DNA of 64,000 nucleotides from Kryptolebias marmoratus. Lineage: Eukaryota > Chordata > Actinopteri > Cyprinodontiformes > Rivulidae. Below are positions 38,467 through 64,000 of this stretch, piece by piece. Position 1 is the stretch's first letter. Each line of letters opens with the position of its first letter. The notes under the pieces were generated by a model. That model was not told where the DNA came from, did no database searches, and worked only from the letters and a program-made list of their open reading frames with translations. A program made the translations under genes and the position numbers. The stretch is taken from contig NC_051443.1 of assembly GCF_001649575.2 (NCBI RefSeq), positions 7,895,921 through 7,959,920 on the forward strand, in the 5' to 3' direction.

Positions 38467-39299
38467 GTCCAGCCATTATGGGTAGGTCCAAAGGAAACAG
38501 CAATTGGGCAGCCAGCAGACTCTGCCCCTCCTCATCCTCTCCCCCTTATTTAATTTTAAAGGTTTACTTGACCCTGATAAAGCTGATGCTATTATGAATC
38601 TGTCTGCTCATTTATCAGAAAACTATCCTGACACAAACAAACAAGTCAAAGAAATAGACTCAAGCAGGCAGATAAGCAGTGCATTTATACTCAAGAGGGC
38701 TGCATGAATGATTTCATAAAACTGAAGCACAAGGACAGATACAGATAAAAGCAATAGTGAGATTGCAACACAAGAGTGACCCTTATGTCATGGCGTTCCT
38801 GAAAAAAACTGGTTCTACATTCAATAAACACCTGATTCCATGCTGAACATAACACATGACAATGCAGGGTGTTAGTTTCATTTTGCACATGAGACCTCTG
38901 CAAAATATTTCTTCTGAGCTTTTAACTCCTGTTATAATAACAGCTCCAAATCCTCATTCTCTCACTTATCATGCACACTTTCTTAAGCAAAAGATAGAAG
39001 AAACACAACAGAACTTGCTATAATAATCAGCAACTTAGAGATTTATCACCCTAAACTCTGGAACAATATACTAATACACTAGCAAATATAACTGCAGATG
39101 AATCTTTAAAAAATTAACAAGCAGTCACTGATTCACCAAAGACACCTACAGTATATCTGTCTAAACTGCTTCAGGCTTCATGAACTTTGCAAAGTCAGTA
39201 AACCTGTGACTAGTCTTCATCAGTATCCTAAATCTGTTAGAGAGTGGAGTGAAACGCCCTTCTCTGCAGTGTCAGCCTCAGGGTCAGAGATAGTACTTC

Positions 39300-39535
39300 C
39301 ATTTTCTATATCCATTTGTTTGTGTTCAGGGTTGTGGGGAGCTGGAGCCTGTCTCCTGCAGTCTTTGGCTTAGAAATGAGATACACCCAGGACAGATTGC
39401 TGGTTCATCACAAAGCCACAAAGAGACAAACAAGGCAGACAAGCCCTCACTCTTAAAGCCAAATTAGAATCTCCAGTTAATCAAACATGCATGTTTTTGG
39501 ACTGTGAGAGGAAACCAGTCTCTCCAGCGTCTCAT
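39300..39535 (-). repeat. SINE family B, copy lacking the head
   Basis: The plus strand shows GGGGAGCTGGAGCCTGTCTC, CAGTTAATCAAACATGCATG and TTTTTGGACTGTGAGAGG, the middle and 3' part of family B in reverse. Confidence 0.65.
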
Positions 39536-39605
39536 TGACTTTTGTGTTTGGACAGCAAGTGCAAAGCTAAAAGTCAAGGTACAGGAATGTACCTACAAGA
39601 GGTAC

Positions 39606-40135
39606 TTGTTATGGCCTGAGGCCATTTGGTTTGTATGATACTGTGCAGTTGCAGGTTGCTGATCTGCTCACCCTGTTTTGTGGTTCCACATCTTGGATTG
39701 GCTGGCCTCTCCTGACTCCTCCCACTGGACATCCCTCTGTTTTCTGGTTGGACTGTTTGTCTCTTGCTCCTCCAATCCCAGACGTGGCCCATCTATTTAA
39801 ATCCAACTCTCCTGTCCGTGGGTGCGGCTGTTTTTAATCTGAGCAGCTCGCCTCTTTGTTTGAGTGTCTTGTTAAACATTTGAACTTGGCTTGTTAGTTG
39901 CTGGTTAAAATGTTTAATTCAAACCAGCTGTTATTGCCAGCTTTATTTGTGACCAAGTGTTTAGTTTGATATTTGTAAACCTTAATCTAATGGTAACGAG
40001 TATTTAATGATACCCTCCTTTTGTTTAAAACTAAAAAGACTAAACAATAAATCACCTTTTCTTTTCAAAACCAATTAAATGTGGTTTAATGTTACTTCCC
40101 CTTTTCCCTGGCTGAGCTGAGCCATGACGGGTACA
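39606..40135 (+). mobile_element. Possible solo LTR
   Basis: About 530 bases running from TGTTATGGCC to GGGTACA, with a TATTTAAA promoter-like box near 39792 and AATAAA near 40045, in the order of an LTR (promoter then polyadenylation signal). GGTAC occurs at both borders (39601-39605 and 40130-40134) but the exact TG...CA ends and the duplication do not agree fully. Confidence 0.3.
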
Positions 40136-40879
40136 TTGGTTTAATTGCAGCTTATGTACCCCTGAAGGCTACGTGCATGATAACATGAACAATGGTACAT
40201 TTTTCTAGCTTTTGTTTGTACCTTTTAAAAGACATATTTCTGCATCCTAAAGTAGGTGCAAAACATAGGGAATAGAGCTTGGCCCAAATTTTTAAAATTT
40301 GTTCATTGCCAAAGATGCACTTAGATGATCCAGTCACCAGACAACCAGTTATAATGCTTTAACTCCGGGTCAGGGTTTCACTAAAGCCTCATTGAAAGAG
40401 TCCAAAGAAAATGTCATCTGAGTTGTACTTTGTGGGTTTTGACTAATTTACAATTATAGTTAGAAAATTGAAAGAGAGCTCAGAAGACCTATTAAAAAGA
40501 ACACAATCCTTAATGACAGAATCAGTTGTATTATATGTTTTGGCCTCTGGCAGTAAATGACAAAGTGTGGAAAAGGTTTCTTTCCCACAACACTTAAAAC
40601 TTTTACTAAGTTTCTTTGAATTACAAATAAACTTTGTCTTTCTTTTTTTAATTCAACCATGTACACTGAATATTTGCAAATTTAGATGCTCTAACCCAAT
40701 TTTTAATCTACTAATCACAGGTTAGGAGCGGTCCCTGGGATTCAGTACGTCAGGTTCTGTTCGGATGTTTAGCAAACCATATTGACCTGTTGCAGAAAGT
40801 TGCTACCAATTTGGGATAGTCTCAAAAATATTAGGATGATGAAACTAGCAATCCTTGAAGGAATGCAAACCGCCGGGCA

Positions 40880-41100
40880 CTGTGCATGCCAAAGTTTTAA
40901 CCAAAGATCTTGCACAGTCTGTTAGCACTGAATGTGTTGAAAAAGATTCTCAGCTACTATTACACTAAATTTTAGATCAATATCTGTAAAACTGGCTGAA
41001 GTATAGACATTTTGGTGTTAGCTAAGATCAATTGGCTGTTGTTGAATCAGGTTGATTCCTAAAAGTAATCAGTTGTTAGTGTACAATGTGCTTTTTGGAG
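40880..41100 (+). repeat. Unassigned dispersed repeat R, copy 5
   Basis: Shared blocks: TCTCAGCTACTATTACACT, ATCTGTAAAACTGGCTGAAG, AAGATCAATTGGCTG and TTGATTCCTAAAAGTAATCAG. Confidence 0.55.
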
Positions 41101-42249
41101 TAAGAAAATACATTAATTCATAACACATAAAAATACATAAAACTTATAAAAATATTTTTTGTAAATACCACTTTTTTACCCAAATACTTATACTTTATCG
41201 AACAGTTTGAATTGTTTTTAACCATATTATTAGCCCTCAAAGTTGTTTTTTTTTTCTTTTTTTTAATTTTGCACACCCACAAAAACAGGTATGATTGTAT
41301 ATTATCAATGAAATAAAGCTGAGAAAAAAAAAAAAAAAAAAACATGACAAATCTTCGGGATCATTGAACCTTATAAGTCAAAACATTCATACCCAGAGTA
41401 TGTTGTTGATATATTTCATCACAAATTTAATTTCTGGGTCAACCCAGGCACAAGAGGCAAACTTAACAACAATGTATGCAGGCTTTGACAGATAGTGGTG
41501 GGCCACCAACTAAATATCTGTTCCATTTTTGGAGTTCCTACGCCTGTACACATGGTTCCTTAAGACGAGATCACATATTTGATCATGATGTTGACTGGTT
41601 GTTGATATGTATTCATGAATTCTATTGACTGTAATATGTAAAAATTAAATTAAATATGCTAGGAACCATTTTCAAAATAGGATGAGTGATAGAATCTGAC
41701 CAAGTCTCAGAACAAAAAGCATTTCAAACCCTTGAATTTGAAACATTTTTGACATTTCATGCATTTTATTTTGTTAGTCCTGGTTTTAGAGGCTCTGGGC
41801 GATGAAGAGCCTCTTTTTTTGCTCCTGCTACACATGATCACATCGTCCACGTCAAAATTACATTTTGTCAGAGAACAACCACTCACCACAGCCCATCATC
41901 TGACTGCTTCATGAAGTCTTTCCTCATATGAGTTCAAATTTCAAAGGAAGTGTTTCAGGGATTATTCTCACATGTCTTCCGTTCTAACTGCTGATATATC
42001 ATTTAGGATAAAAGGAAGTTTAAAAAAAAGCTCCAAGTTTCCCCAAAAGATGGCTGGTGACTGAGTTTAATGTCCATTTTACTGGGGTAAAAACTGATGG
42101 GAACACTTTTATTATGCAATCTATCTGTCATGTGTGGCTGATGTGCTGAATGTCACAATCTAACATAAAGGACAAACAAAAAAAATGAAAATGTGTCATA
42201 ACTGAAGAGGAGAGTACTACTGTAATCTAACACACAGTTTTGCACCATT

Positions 42250-42400
42250 CAGCTTACCTCCAGTCCTGCTGCTGAAAACCACCCCCACATTATGATGCTG
42301 TCCCTGCCATGCTGCAACTTTTTCCATACAAATGTTCCTTTTATTTCCTGTCAGTTTATCACTAGGCAAATTCAGACACACCAAACTGTGCCTGCTTCTA
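42250..42400 (-). mobile_element. Possible Tc1-like fragment
   Basis: GCTGCTGAAAACCACCCCCA, CATTATGATGCTGTCCCTGC resembles the antisense of the Tc1 region around the second catalytic Asp. Short and degraded. Confidence 0.35.
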
Positions 42401-42559
42401 CCTACAGCTCACTACGGTATGCTCTGTTTCTGATGAAAACTGGAGAAGCCACAAAACTCACACTGACTCCTACACTTTGGTGTGGCCTATTTGTCTTGTT
42501 CTGTGTCCTTGCAATCAAATGAACATGAATCCAAAAAGACTGACCTAAAAGTCTTTGTG

Positions 42560-42915
42560 ACGTTTTTATTGGATGTACACCTAAAACAACTGATTAGCTA
42601 TTGGACTCACCCCAATTCAAGTTGGCCGCTAATCAACGTAAGCCACCACAAAAATGGCTATAACTCAGTCCGTTTTACAGACACTGAGTTAAAAATTGGC
42701 AAGGTAGTTGCAATTAGTCATCCCTAATATATACTCTGAGCGCTAACACATTTTGGAAACTCTCACAATGAAATCGCACATAACGTCATTTACAAGGTTT
42801 GATCAAAACACCTTTAACTCCATCCCTTCTAATCATAAGAGAATTTTTGTTTAAAACTATGACATAAAAGGCAGTGGGTGATGTGGATTCCTTCAAGGAA
42901 TGCTAGGCCTTTATT
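42560..42915 (-). repeat. Unassigned dispersed repeat R, copy 6, inverted
   Basis: The plus strand shows ACTGATTAGCTATTGGACTC, AAAAATGGCTATAACTCAGTC, ATATACTCTGAGCGCTAAC and CAGTGGGTGATGTGGATTCC, matching copy 3 in order. Confidence 0.65.
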
Positions 42916-43859
42916 TCATAAATGTTCTTGTTTGACTAAACAGTCCTCCTATTATGTATTAACCTCTTACAATTATTTTTTTATGAAATACAAGAAAAAA
43001 AAAGAGAACACAATTTTTTTTTTTTTTTAATGGCAAACGGCAAAATCAATGACTGAAGTGCAGTCGGACATGTGGCAGTGTGTCACACTAAAGGTGGGGC
43101 TGGGGCATTCTATGAAAAGGAATGAACAAGAGCTTTATACTGTATGTACAGCATATATTTACCACTATGTAGATCAAGCATTATCACTCTGTCCAATGAT
43201 ATATTAGTTAAGTTAACTATACTCTCATGATGTACTTTTTTTGGTTTGGTTTTCTACAGAGGACAACATACTGTGGATAAAAGTTTTGTAAATCAAGTGA
43301 ACTCCTATAATTATCTCGTCTATTTGTTTTTTTAAGAATGCTTAATACTACTATCAATCAGTAAAAATGCATGCCTATGTTCAGTCCCATTCAGTGTAGG
43401 AGCACTTTAAACAGTGTTTGCAAAAAATTCTTCTACTTCTTTTTTTTTTTTAGCAATGCCCAAACCTTAATGACACCAGATAAGAACAGAAAATTATTTG
43501 TGCACAGGTGCCACATAGAAAATTATGCACTCATTAATTATTTCAGTTTGTTAAAGGAATTTTGAATAACCTTGGTTGGGAATCTGCCAATTCTAATTTA
43601 GAGCACTTTTATACTTGCAAAAGGGAACATACATTGAATGCATACACAGTTTAAACGGTGTTCAGAGGGTGTTTTTCTGAACCAGTTCTTTATACCATCT
43701 TACATAAGTAATGTCTTAAAGGTTCATTATGAGGTCTTTTAGATATTTGATTAAATCACTGCAAAGTCTTCTGTTTATTTGTTCTTCTGGTTATCTTGTC
43801 TTTGATAAAATCACTCATATCCTGTCCTGTCTACACTAGAATATTACCATGCAGACTAC

Positions 43860-45650
43860 AGTAACCATCTTCACTTCAGTTTGAGTTGCAGACAAGGAAA
43901 ACTCAGCCCCAACAGTATTAAACTCAACTCTACCATCAAAAGACAGAGCAGAAGAGACACGTCTGAAAGTTCAAACCAAGCTGCTTAGGGAGATCTATTT
44001 TACCATTGAAGCTCTCTCACAATGAATTGATCAGAACTGCCAACAGCTGTCTACTCTTCTACCTCGCACTCTGATAGATGATGTTTTTAGATTTGTTAAA
44101 AAAAGGCCCGGTTGTCACAGCATCAAAAGAGCAAGGAACGTCAACAAGGTAAGTTCTTAAAATTACAACAAAGAGTTTCCTGATCACAAACCACCAGGCG
44201 AGATCAGGAGGATGTTACCAACATCAACAGTCAGGACCAGCGGCTTTAAAATGTGTCCGACAGGATGCTGACACAGAGAAGGATGTGCTGGCAAAAGGAA
44301 TGAATTTTGCCATTTGTCCATAAGAAATACCTGTTGTGGAACTAATCACCGCCACTGGATCCGCTATTAGGAACAACAACCTGGCAGAAGCAGAGGCAGA
44401 ACAATTCAGAATGAAGGTAACAGCTACCCTCTCCAGTGCCAAACTACCTCCTTCAAATCTCACACCACAGGAAAAGAAAGCTATAAAATCTCTCAGCCAG
44501 GACCAAAACGTCACTATTTTGCCATCTGACAAAAGACAATGAACAGTAGTCCTCACCACTTCTGAATACCAGGAAAAAACAACCACATTACTGAGCGACA
44601 GCACCACCTATGAGACCTTGAAGAGGGCCCAAACAGCATCTACAAAAAGAAGGAAACAGACTACCTGCAAAAACTTGTAAAAGACAAAACAATCAATTGA
44701 TTGTTCTACCACAGATTATACCTGTGGGAAGCCACTCCATGTCCTTATGGAATTCTCAAAATACACAAAGAAGGAACACCAATCAGACCCATCGTCAGCA
44801 GCTTGAACTCAGTGACATACAATATTGCAAAACATCTTACTGGTATTTTAGCTCCTCTTGCTGGAAACACACCCCATCACATAGAGAATTCTATTGACTT
44901 TGCCAACAAAGTTAAACATTTAAAGCTAGCTCCAGGAGAAACCCTGGTATTATTTGATGTCACTTCTCTTTTCACTTGCATACCCACATCAGAAGCAGTG
45001 GAAATCTTCAGAAAACAACTACAAGACAATGACTTAAACAACAGGACCAACGTCACCCCAGATCAGATCTGTACCCTGCTGGACCATGGTCTTTCCACCA
45101 CTTTTTTCAGATATAATGACAGTTTTTTCAAACAGAAGTATGGTTGTGCCATAGGATCGCCATCGTCACCCACTGTGACCAATCTCTACATGGAGGAAGT
45201 CAAACAGAGAGCCCTGAACTCCTTTGAGGGAGCTACACGAAGCCACTGATTCAGATATGTGGACGATACCTGGGTCAAAATCCAAGCCAAGGAAGTAGAA
45301 GCCTTCACCAGACACATCAACTCTGTTGACAACAACATCAAGTTCACCAGAGAAGATGCAAAAGACAACACGCTGCCTTTTTTGGCCTGTCTGGTTCACA
45401 TGGAAAGAGAGAACAGCCTCAACACTGAGGTTTACAAGAAAACGAACCCACACAGATCAGTACCTTCTGTTTGACTCTCACCACCCACGGGAACACAAAC
45501 TCTGTTATCAGAACTCTACAGCTTCAGGCTGAACACGTCCCCACAAAGACAGATGGGAAGGAAAAAGAACAAAAACATATCAAAAAAGCTCTCCAAACAT
45601 GTGGGTATCCTAACTGGGCTTTTGTCAATTTTTGTAGATATGTGGGCTGT
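43860..45650 (+). mobile_element. Penelope-like retroelement relic (reverse transcriptase)
   Basis: Broken frames on the plus strand carry NVTILPSDKRQ, then LYLWEATPCPYGILKIHK, GTPIRPIVSSLNS, LVLFDVTSLFTCIP (first catalytic Asp), KYGCAIGSPSSPTVTNLYME and FRYVDDTW (catalytic YVDD). The last part, HIKKA-type and CGYPNWAFVN, precedes the linker. In-frame stops occur at 44540-44542, 45247-45249 and 45472-45474. The GIY-YIG endonuclease part that usually follows is absent. The element is 3'-truncated and inactive. Confidence 0.8.
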
Positions 45651-45939
45651 AGTTGAAGTATTCTTTGAGCTTTTCTAGATGTTAATCAGCTGCTCCCAGT
45701 TGTAAGTAAAAAACACCTTGTTGTTATGGTTATGCACCATAACAAAATGTCCAAAAGTAAAACGATTTCAGTAAAAATCCTTCCAGCTGCACAGCATCTG
45801 ATCCAAGATGAAATAATCATCCAAAAAAGGATGAAAAAAGGAATTAAATCTTTCAAAAGCAATATCAAAGAATGAATTAAACAGAGCTACTCCAACATGC
45901 AGCCACCTTGAGCGGCAAAATTGTAGAAGACAAAATCTG

Positions 45940-46165
45940 TCCTGTGGCTCATGAGATATTTTGCTAACATAGAAATGGGGTTGACATGAACGGTTAACAC
46001 CACGGTTTTAAGCAAATATGTCACCCAATGTGTAGTGCTCAGAGTATATGTTGTGGATGATGCTCAGCTCCCATCACCAAATTTCAGCTCAAGGTCTGTA
46101 AAATTGTCTGAGGTTGACGTCATCTTTTGACAAGGTTAAAACCAGAACAGCTGTCAAAATATGTG
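45940..46165 (+). repeat. Unassigned dispersed repeat R, copy 7
   Basis: Shared blocks: GGCTCATGAGATATTTTGCTAAC, GTGCTCAGAGTATATGTTGTG and CTGTAAAATTGTCTGAG. Confidence 0.55.
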
Positions 46166-48109
46166 AATTTTGTATGTTTTTGATTTGAAATTTTCATATA
46201 TGTGTATCATCTGTTAAAAAATAACCACTACATACAAATCATTCACTAAGTTTAGCGCATATTTTGTTATAAATGAGCGAAATCGGTAGAGTCAGGTTTT
46301 GTTGCCAACAAATATGAGTTGTTTGTTTACATCCGAACTTACACCTCAGATAGTCTCAGCATGCAACGGATGTGACTCGGTAAAATAATCCCTGGATGTA
46401 AACAGAGTCAGAGGGAGAACGATGGAATCAGAAACGCCAGGTCAAAAGCGAAAAGGCAAAGTAACAGCAACTAAAAGCTGTAAGGATGAGAGTCGACAGA
46501 AGGAGTCATTAGGGGGGAAAAAATCGAACGGTGGAGAGCGTTAAATCAAAAGTTGTTGCTAAGATTATATTCAAAAGAGCTGTGCTGAGAAATTTCCAAC
46601 TCCAAAGGGAGAATCTTCGTAACCGGTCACTGAATTTGGTTGTAAACAAAGGTGAGAAATATTTGGTGTTTTCTAACACAATTTCTTAGAAAAATGCTGA
46701 TGAGTTTAAGCTACATTAACCTTCAAACAACAATTTAATGGCGTAGAAATTGTGTTAGAAGCATAAAAGATTCAAATCAAAACCACCTACAATTCCTGTA
46801 TTTTGACAGCCATTATGGCTTTAACATGAGGCTTCAAATATAAAAAACTAATAGGCTTACCAATACCAGTTTACCAATTTAAAAATATCATTTACCTGAA
46901 ATATTGGTAATTGCCAAAGTCAACTTTATCTCAGTCTCGCTGTTTTTTAAGAACAGAAGTGCTTTCAATTGGATTTCCAAAAGGAAGTGTGAAAATTACC
47001 TAAAATCAAAGCAAAGAGTAACTGACTTATTGAAAGACTTACCGTACCCGTTTTCACGTGTCTTTACCATGATCAGATGATCTGTACACAGAAAGGAAAA
47101 AAAATAATAATGAAGAGGAAAGAGAATACATGTCAGCTTTTTAATGGAGCTGTACTGCCCCCTGCAGGGTGGCACAGGTATTGCAACAACAGATCAGAAG
47201 ACAAATGAACCTTTTACACATGCAGTTTTACAAAAAAAAATGTAAATTAATAATACATTTTTAATACAAATATATTTTTTGTAATGTTTTCATTTATTGT
47301 GAAGGTAAACTGAGTCCTTGTAAGACTTTTTCAGTCTGACAAAGTATTTATAATAAAAAACACAATTTAATGCAGAGCCTTGACCAAAGCACCTTACTTC
47401 TATGTCTGTATTTGGATCTTTCTGAAATTGCATTTAAGTGAAAATAAAATGTTTTTTGTACTTAATTTTTGTTGCATTAAACCATAAAGTAATGCCTGCC
47501 TGAGCCACAGAAGTGCTTTCACCATCCTCCATCTTGAAAATGTACTGTCCTTCCAGGACCTGAAGCTCAGTCAAGTGCCAACCTGACAGCCAAACCCATC
47601 TGTTCTCTGATTGGATTGTAAAAGTTGTGATTGACATGACATTGACCAATCAGCTGAGAGGAAGAAAACTCCGTACTTGCTAAATCAAACTCACAGGCAG
47701 TTTTCCCCAAAGTTTTTTTTTTTTTTTTTTGCTTTGTATCTATAAACACACCTTAACAAACAAACAAAAAAAAAAGATCTGTAGCTTGCGTAATTATTTT
47801 TTACAAATACATATCTTTTTTACACATGCACAAACATGCCAGACATTTTGGTTTACAAGATTACAAAATTCAATTCACAACGACGCATTCTGATTTACAA
47901 GCAAAAAATACTTATGACTGGAATTTGTGCCCATAGACAAGCTGCAGTGCCCACCAGGTGGGAGGATTTACCCTCTCTGTCTGAAAAAAGAACTGGCTGA
48001 GCTGCTGTATGAAAACACATCTGAAGTGTTGCTTCAGGAGGGTGTTTAATAGTCATTGTCTGGCTGGTGAATCTCTGCACAGGTCTCACATCTCTGGAGA
48101 CTCAAACAG

Positions 48110-49760
48110 GTTTCCCTGAAGATATTCTCTATATTTTGTGCCATCCGCTATCCTTCCACTCTGACAAGTTTCCCACTCCCTGCTGATGAAAAACATCCCC
48201 ACAGCATGATGCTTCCACCACCATGCTTCACTATAGGGATGATATTTTCAGCCTCATGAGACATGTTGGGTTTGTGTCAGGCACTGGGTGTGCCTCGATG
48301 GCTAAAAAGTTCACTTTTAGTCTCATCTGACCACAGCACCTTCTTTCATATGTTTGGGCAAGAAAATCGAAACGCTCTGCTTCATTTGTCTATTTTTTAA
48401 AAGCTTTTTCCTGGTCACATTCCTGTGAAGTCCAGCTCTGTGCAGTGTGCATCTTAAGAGGTTGTTTCTGCTAAAGAGGTCCTGGTGCTAGACCAGGGCT
48501 GGTGATGGAGATGGTTCTTAACTGGTTTTCTAAAAATATAGCCAGCCAGGGCTTTGTGTCATTATTTCAGCAAACATATGTCTTGATATCACTTATTTAT
48601 TTTATACACATCGTTTTAAACAACATTGTGTGTTTGTGAGGGCTTATTTCATTTCAGATCTCTGATTTTATTTGTGAAAGTTGCTGAGAAAAGTGCTAAA
48701 AGCGCCTTTTAGCGGCGTCCATAAACACCAGCTGGTGAAATTAAAAGAGCTGAAACTGTTTATTAATGGCACTTCAAGCTGCCTTTATGAGTTCAACTGA
48801 AAACAACCATTGTGAAGACAGCTTTGTGCTCTGACCCACTCCCTCTTGCTACATGGCAGTTTGATCCAGGGAGGTTGTTCTCCAATAAAAGGGTTGAGGG
48901 TTCAATCCCTCAGCTCAGTGCTGTATGTAGTATAAAATAAATAATGCATTGGATGAACCTGTGTGTGTGTGTGTGTGTGTGGTTGAATAAGAAACTCTGT
49001 TAAGCACTTTGCAGAATTTGAAGAAGCTAAAAAGGTGCTATATATATGTGGACCAGTTACATGACTGCTAACTTAAAAAAAAAAAAAATTAAAAATTGTC
49101 TCACACTCAAATTGCAGGAAGATGAGAGACAGTGATGTTATTCCAAACATCAAACTAACTGCCTACTTTTAAAACATGGCGCTCACAACATTTTCAGTGG
49201 TCGTTGGTCTCTAGCCCCTGTCGAAATTGGGTCTTTGCTTTGGTCCATCAAAGAGTTGGTGCTGGTATTTCAGTGTTACAGCCAGAGCTTATGGTGATGG
49301 AAACAGAAAGAACTTGAGCTAAGTGAGCTATGGCTCCAGTTTAACACTAAAACCACTTTGGTGGAAAAACCCCTTTATAGTGGTCCTATAGACAGAGTCT
49401 GCTTTTATTAACGCGCTTTCTGCCCGGTCCGTGAGTTTTGCTGGCCAACTCTCTGTTGGCGGGTTTGCTGTGGTGGCAATATTGTTTCATTTTCTAATAA
49501 AAGATTTAATGTTTCTCAGTGGAATGCTGACGATTTTTGGTTAAGAACCCAACTTTGATCTGTACCTCTTAACAACTTTGTCTCTGATCTGTGCTGAGAG
49601 TTCCTTGGTTTTCATTCTGTCTCTTGCTTGGTGGTATCCCTCACTACTTAGGTGTTGCACTGGTGTGGACTCTTATAACAGGTGCATATATACTGAGATG
49701 ATGTGACTCTTAGATTGCCCATAAGTAGATCTGGCGTATAAAGTATTCACCGTTTTTTTC
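48110..49760 (-). mobile_element. Tc1-like relic split in two by other sequence
   Basis: The first part (48110-48490) has AAAAACATCCCCACAGCATG and TAGTCTCATCTGACCACAGC. The second part (49400-49760) has GAGTTTTGCTGGCCAACTC, GAGAGTTCCTTGGTTTTCAT and AACAGGTGCATATATACTGA. These are successive parts of one Tc1 family in reverse. The 900 bases between them include a family A SINE. Confidence 0.75.
48840..49060 (+). repeat. SINE family A, divergent copy with internal GT run
   Basis: The copy contains GGGTTCAATCCCTC (box B-like), then a (GT) run at 48961-48981, and closes with TTAAGCACTTTGCAG and AAAAAGGTGCTATATATA. It sits inside a split Tc1 relic. Confidence 0.6.
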
Positions 49761-50088
49761 CCAGAAGGTAACTTGATTTCTCTGGTTGCAATTTGAGGGT
49801 TCCTGAAATACCAACCAGTGTCTACCATATCTGTAACGATCATTTTCTTTTCAATTAAAATGACACACTCCTTTAACTTTGAGCTATGACAGCAGCTCAG
49901 TCACGCCTCGATGATGAGGGAGTGCAACGTCACACAAGTGTCTTTGTTTATCTTTAAGCAACAGGTTAGACCGCAAATCTCATTTCTTTAGTACCAGTAC
50001 AACTAGAGCAGTTGGTGTGGGAAGGCTGAATGTCTCCTGCAATCATAGACAAATAGACGTGGACAACTTTTAGAATTAACTTTACCAC

Positions 50089-63239
<13,151 letters not shown>

Positions 63240-63670
63240 GTTATCACGTTTGCCTTAGTTAGCAGCATGCTGTCTTTGCCAGCACGGTGCACCATCGGGC
63301 TGGCAAAGACATTGCTCGTCGCAAAACTGTTCTTGGACGGTTGGGAGAAGTAGCTATCGGAGGATGTTTAGGTACCATTCATTATTCACAGCTGTGTTGT
63401 GAAGCACAACTGTGAGTGAGCCCACTCTCTTCGCTGAGAAGCAACCCCACACATGAATGGTCCCCACAGGACGGATATCACTCACCTTTTCTTCAATCGT
63501 TTTTCCAGATGCCTCAAACAATCAGGAATGGGACTCATCAGAGAAAATGACTCAGTCCTCAGCAGTCCAATCACAGAATCTTTTACAGAATACCAGCCCG
63601 AAGCTGATGTTTTTCTTAAAGAGAAGTGGCTTCTTTGCCGTTCTCGACACCAATGCATAAACGGTGATAA
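63240..63670 (-). mobile_element. Tc1-like fragment
   Basis: GGGACTCATCAGAGAAAATG, AAGAGAAGTGGCTTCTTTGC and AAGCAACCCCACACATGAAT are antisense blocks of Tc1-type transposase genes. Confidence 0.55.
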
Positions 63671-63689
63671 ATGACTTATTACCAGACCC

Positions 63690-64000
63690 TCCAGGATTTC
63701 GCGATGTTGCGATCGCAACTATTAACGCAAAATCAAGTAAACCCCGCAAAATCGCAACTTTTTGCAACTTTTTGCAACTTTGCTCAAAACACTGCAACTT
63801 TCCCGCAACTTTAACCCAATATTTATTGTTTCTAAAGTGATTCGCCACCGTTTCTGCGGTCTAGTCCCGTCTTTGTGGGTTTGTGTAGTGTGGAATACAA
63901 AATAACCCCAAATAACTCATGCATGACGTCACATCCTGTTAACATCAGAATGCCGGGAGCGTGCAGGAGCAGCGACCGAAGCGAAAATGTGCGCTAATGC
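63690..64000. repeat. GC-richer repeat with reiterated GCAACTTT, cut by window end
   Basis: CCTCCAGGATTTCGCGATGTTGCGATCGCAAC is followed by six GCAACT repeats and a CpG-rich part. I recognise this start from a fish repeat, probably the end of a DNA transposon, but cannot assign the class. Confidence 0.4.

Larger units (their letters stand above)
35454..50088. other. Spacer between the divergent scarb1 and kinase genes
   Basis: Apart from the second scarb1 first exon and the listed repeats, no gene is recognised. 38470-39300, 41101-42249, 42916-43859 and 46166-48109 are AT-rich and featureless to me. Promoter elements for the kinase are not evident. Confidence 0.5.

Noticed and set aside
46423..46542. 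Small lysine-rich open frame (MESETPGQKRKGK...)
   Set aside because: Only 39 codons, no homology recognised and no splice or promoter context; possibly part of a repeat.

Overview
The window is vertebrate nuclear DNA and almost certainly teleost fish, probably a percomorph. The genes are intron-rich and vertebrate in type. The spacers are packed with fish-type transposons: many Tc1-like relics, hAT-like MITEs, L2-, Rex1- and RTE-like LINE ends, a Penelope-like element, two recurring SINE families and a perfect 41-unit GATA microsatellite. Nothing suggests bacterial, plasmid or viral DNA. The species cannot be named from the sequence alone.

Three protein-coding genes are supported. (1) 909-3175, plus strand: the 3' half of a tachykinin (substance P/NK1-type) receptor gene, tacr1; its first exons lie left of the window. 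(2) 13021-35226, minus strand: a full set of coding exons for scavenger receptor class B member 1, scarb1. It has 12 exons, all joined in frame, and about 501 residues. A second, homologous first exon lies 3 kb further upstream (38254-38373). (3) 50089-62799, plus strand: thirteen coding exons of a G-protein-coupled receptor kinase of the GRK4/5/6 subfamily, most like GRK4; the last exons lie right of the window. tacr1 and scarb1 converge across roughly 10 kb of repeats. scarb1 and the kinase diverge from a 12-15 kb repeat-rich spacer.

Layout: 1-165 SINE; 909-3175 tacr1; 3176-13020 spacer with hAT, SINE, LINE, GATA and unclassified repeats; 13021-35226 scarb1 with Tc1, hAT, SINE and nested LINE insertions in its introns; 35227-50088 spacer with the alternative scarb1 first exon, SINEs, a possible solo LTR, a Penelope-like relic and a split Tc1; 50089-62799 the kinase, with Tc1, SINE, RTE and TIR-element insertions in its introns; 62800-64000 intron or flank with transposon relics.

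The three genes do not form one pathway. The receptor signals through G proteins, the kinase family phosphorylates active receptors, and scarb1 is a lipoprotein/carotenoid-type lipid receptor. I found no clearly new biological system. The best leads are the duplicated scarb1 first exon, a possible 108-nt in-phase cassette exon in scarb1, the acidic-dileucine tail of its product, a tacr1 tail intron with an open read-through alternative, and an unassigned repeat family with about seven copies in both orientations.
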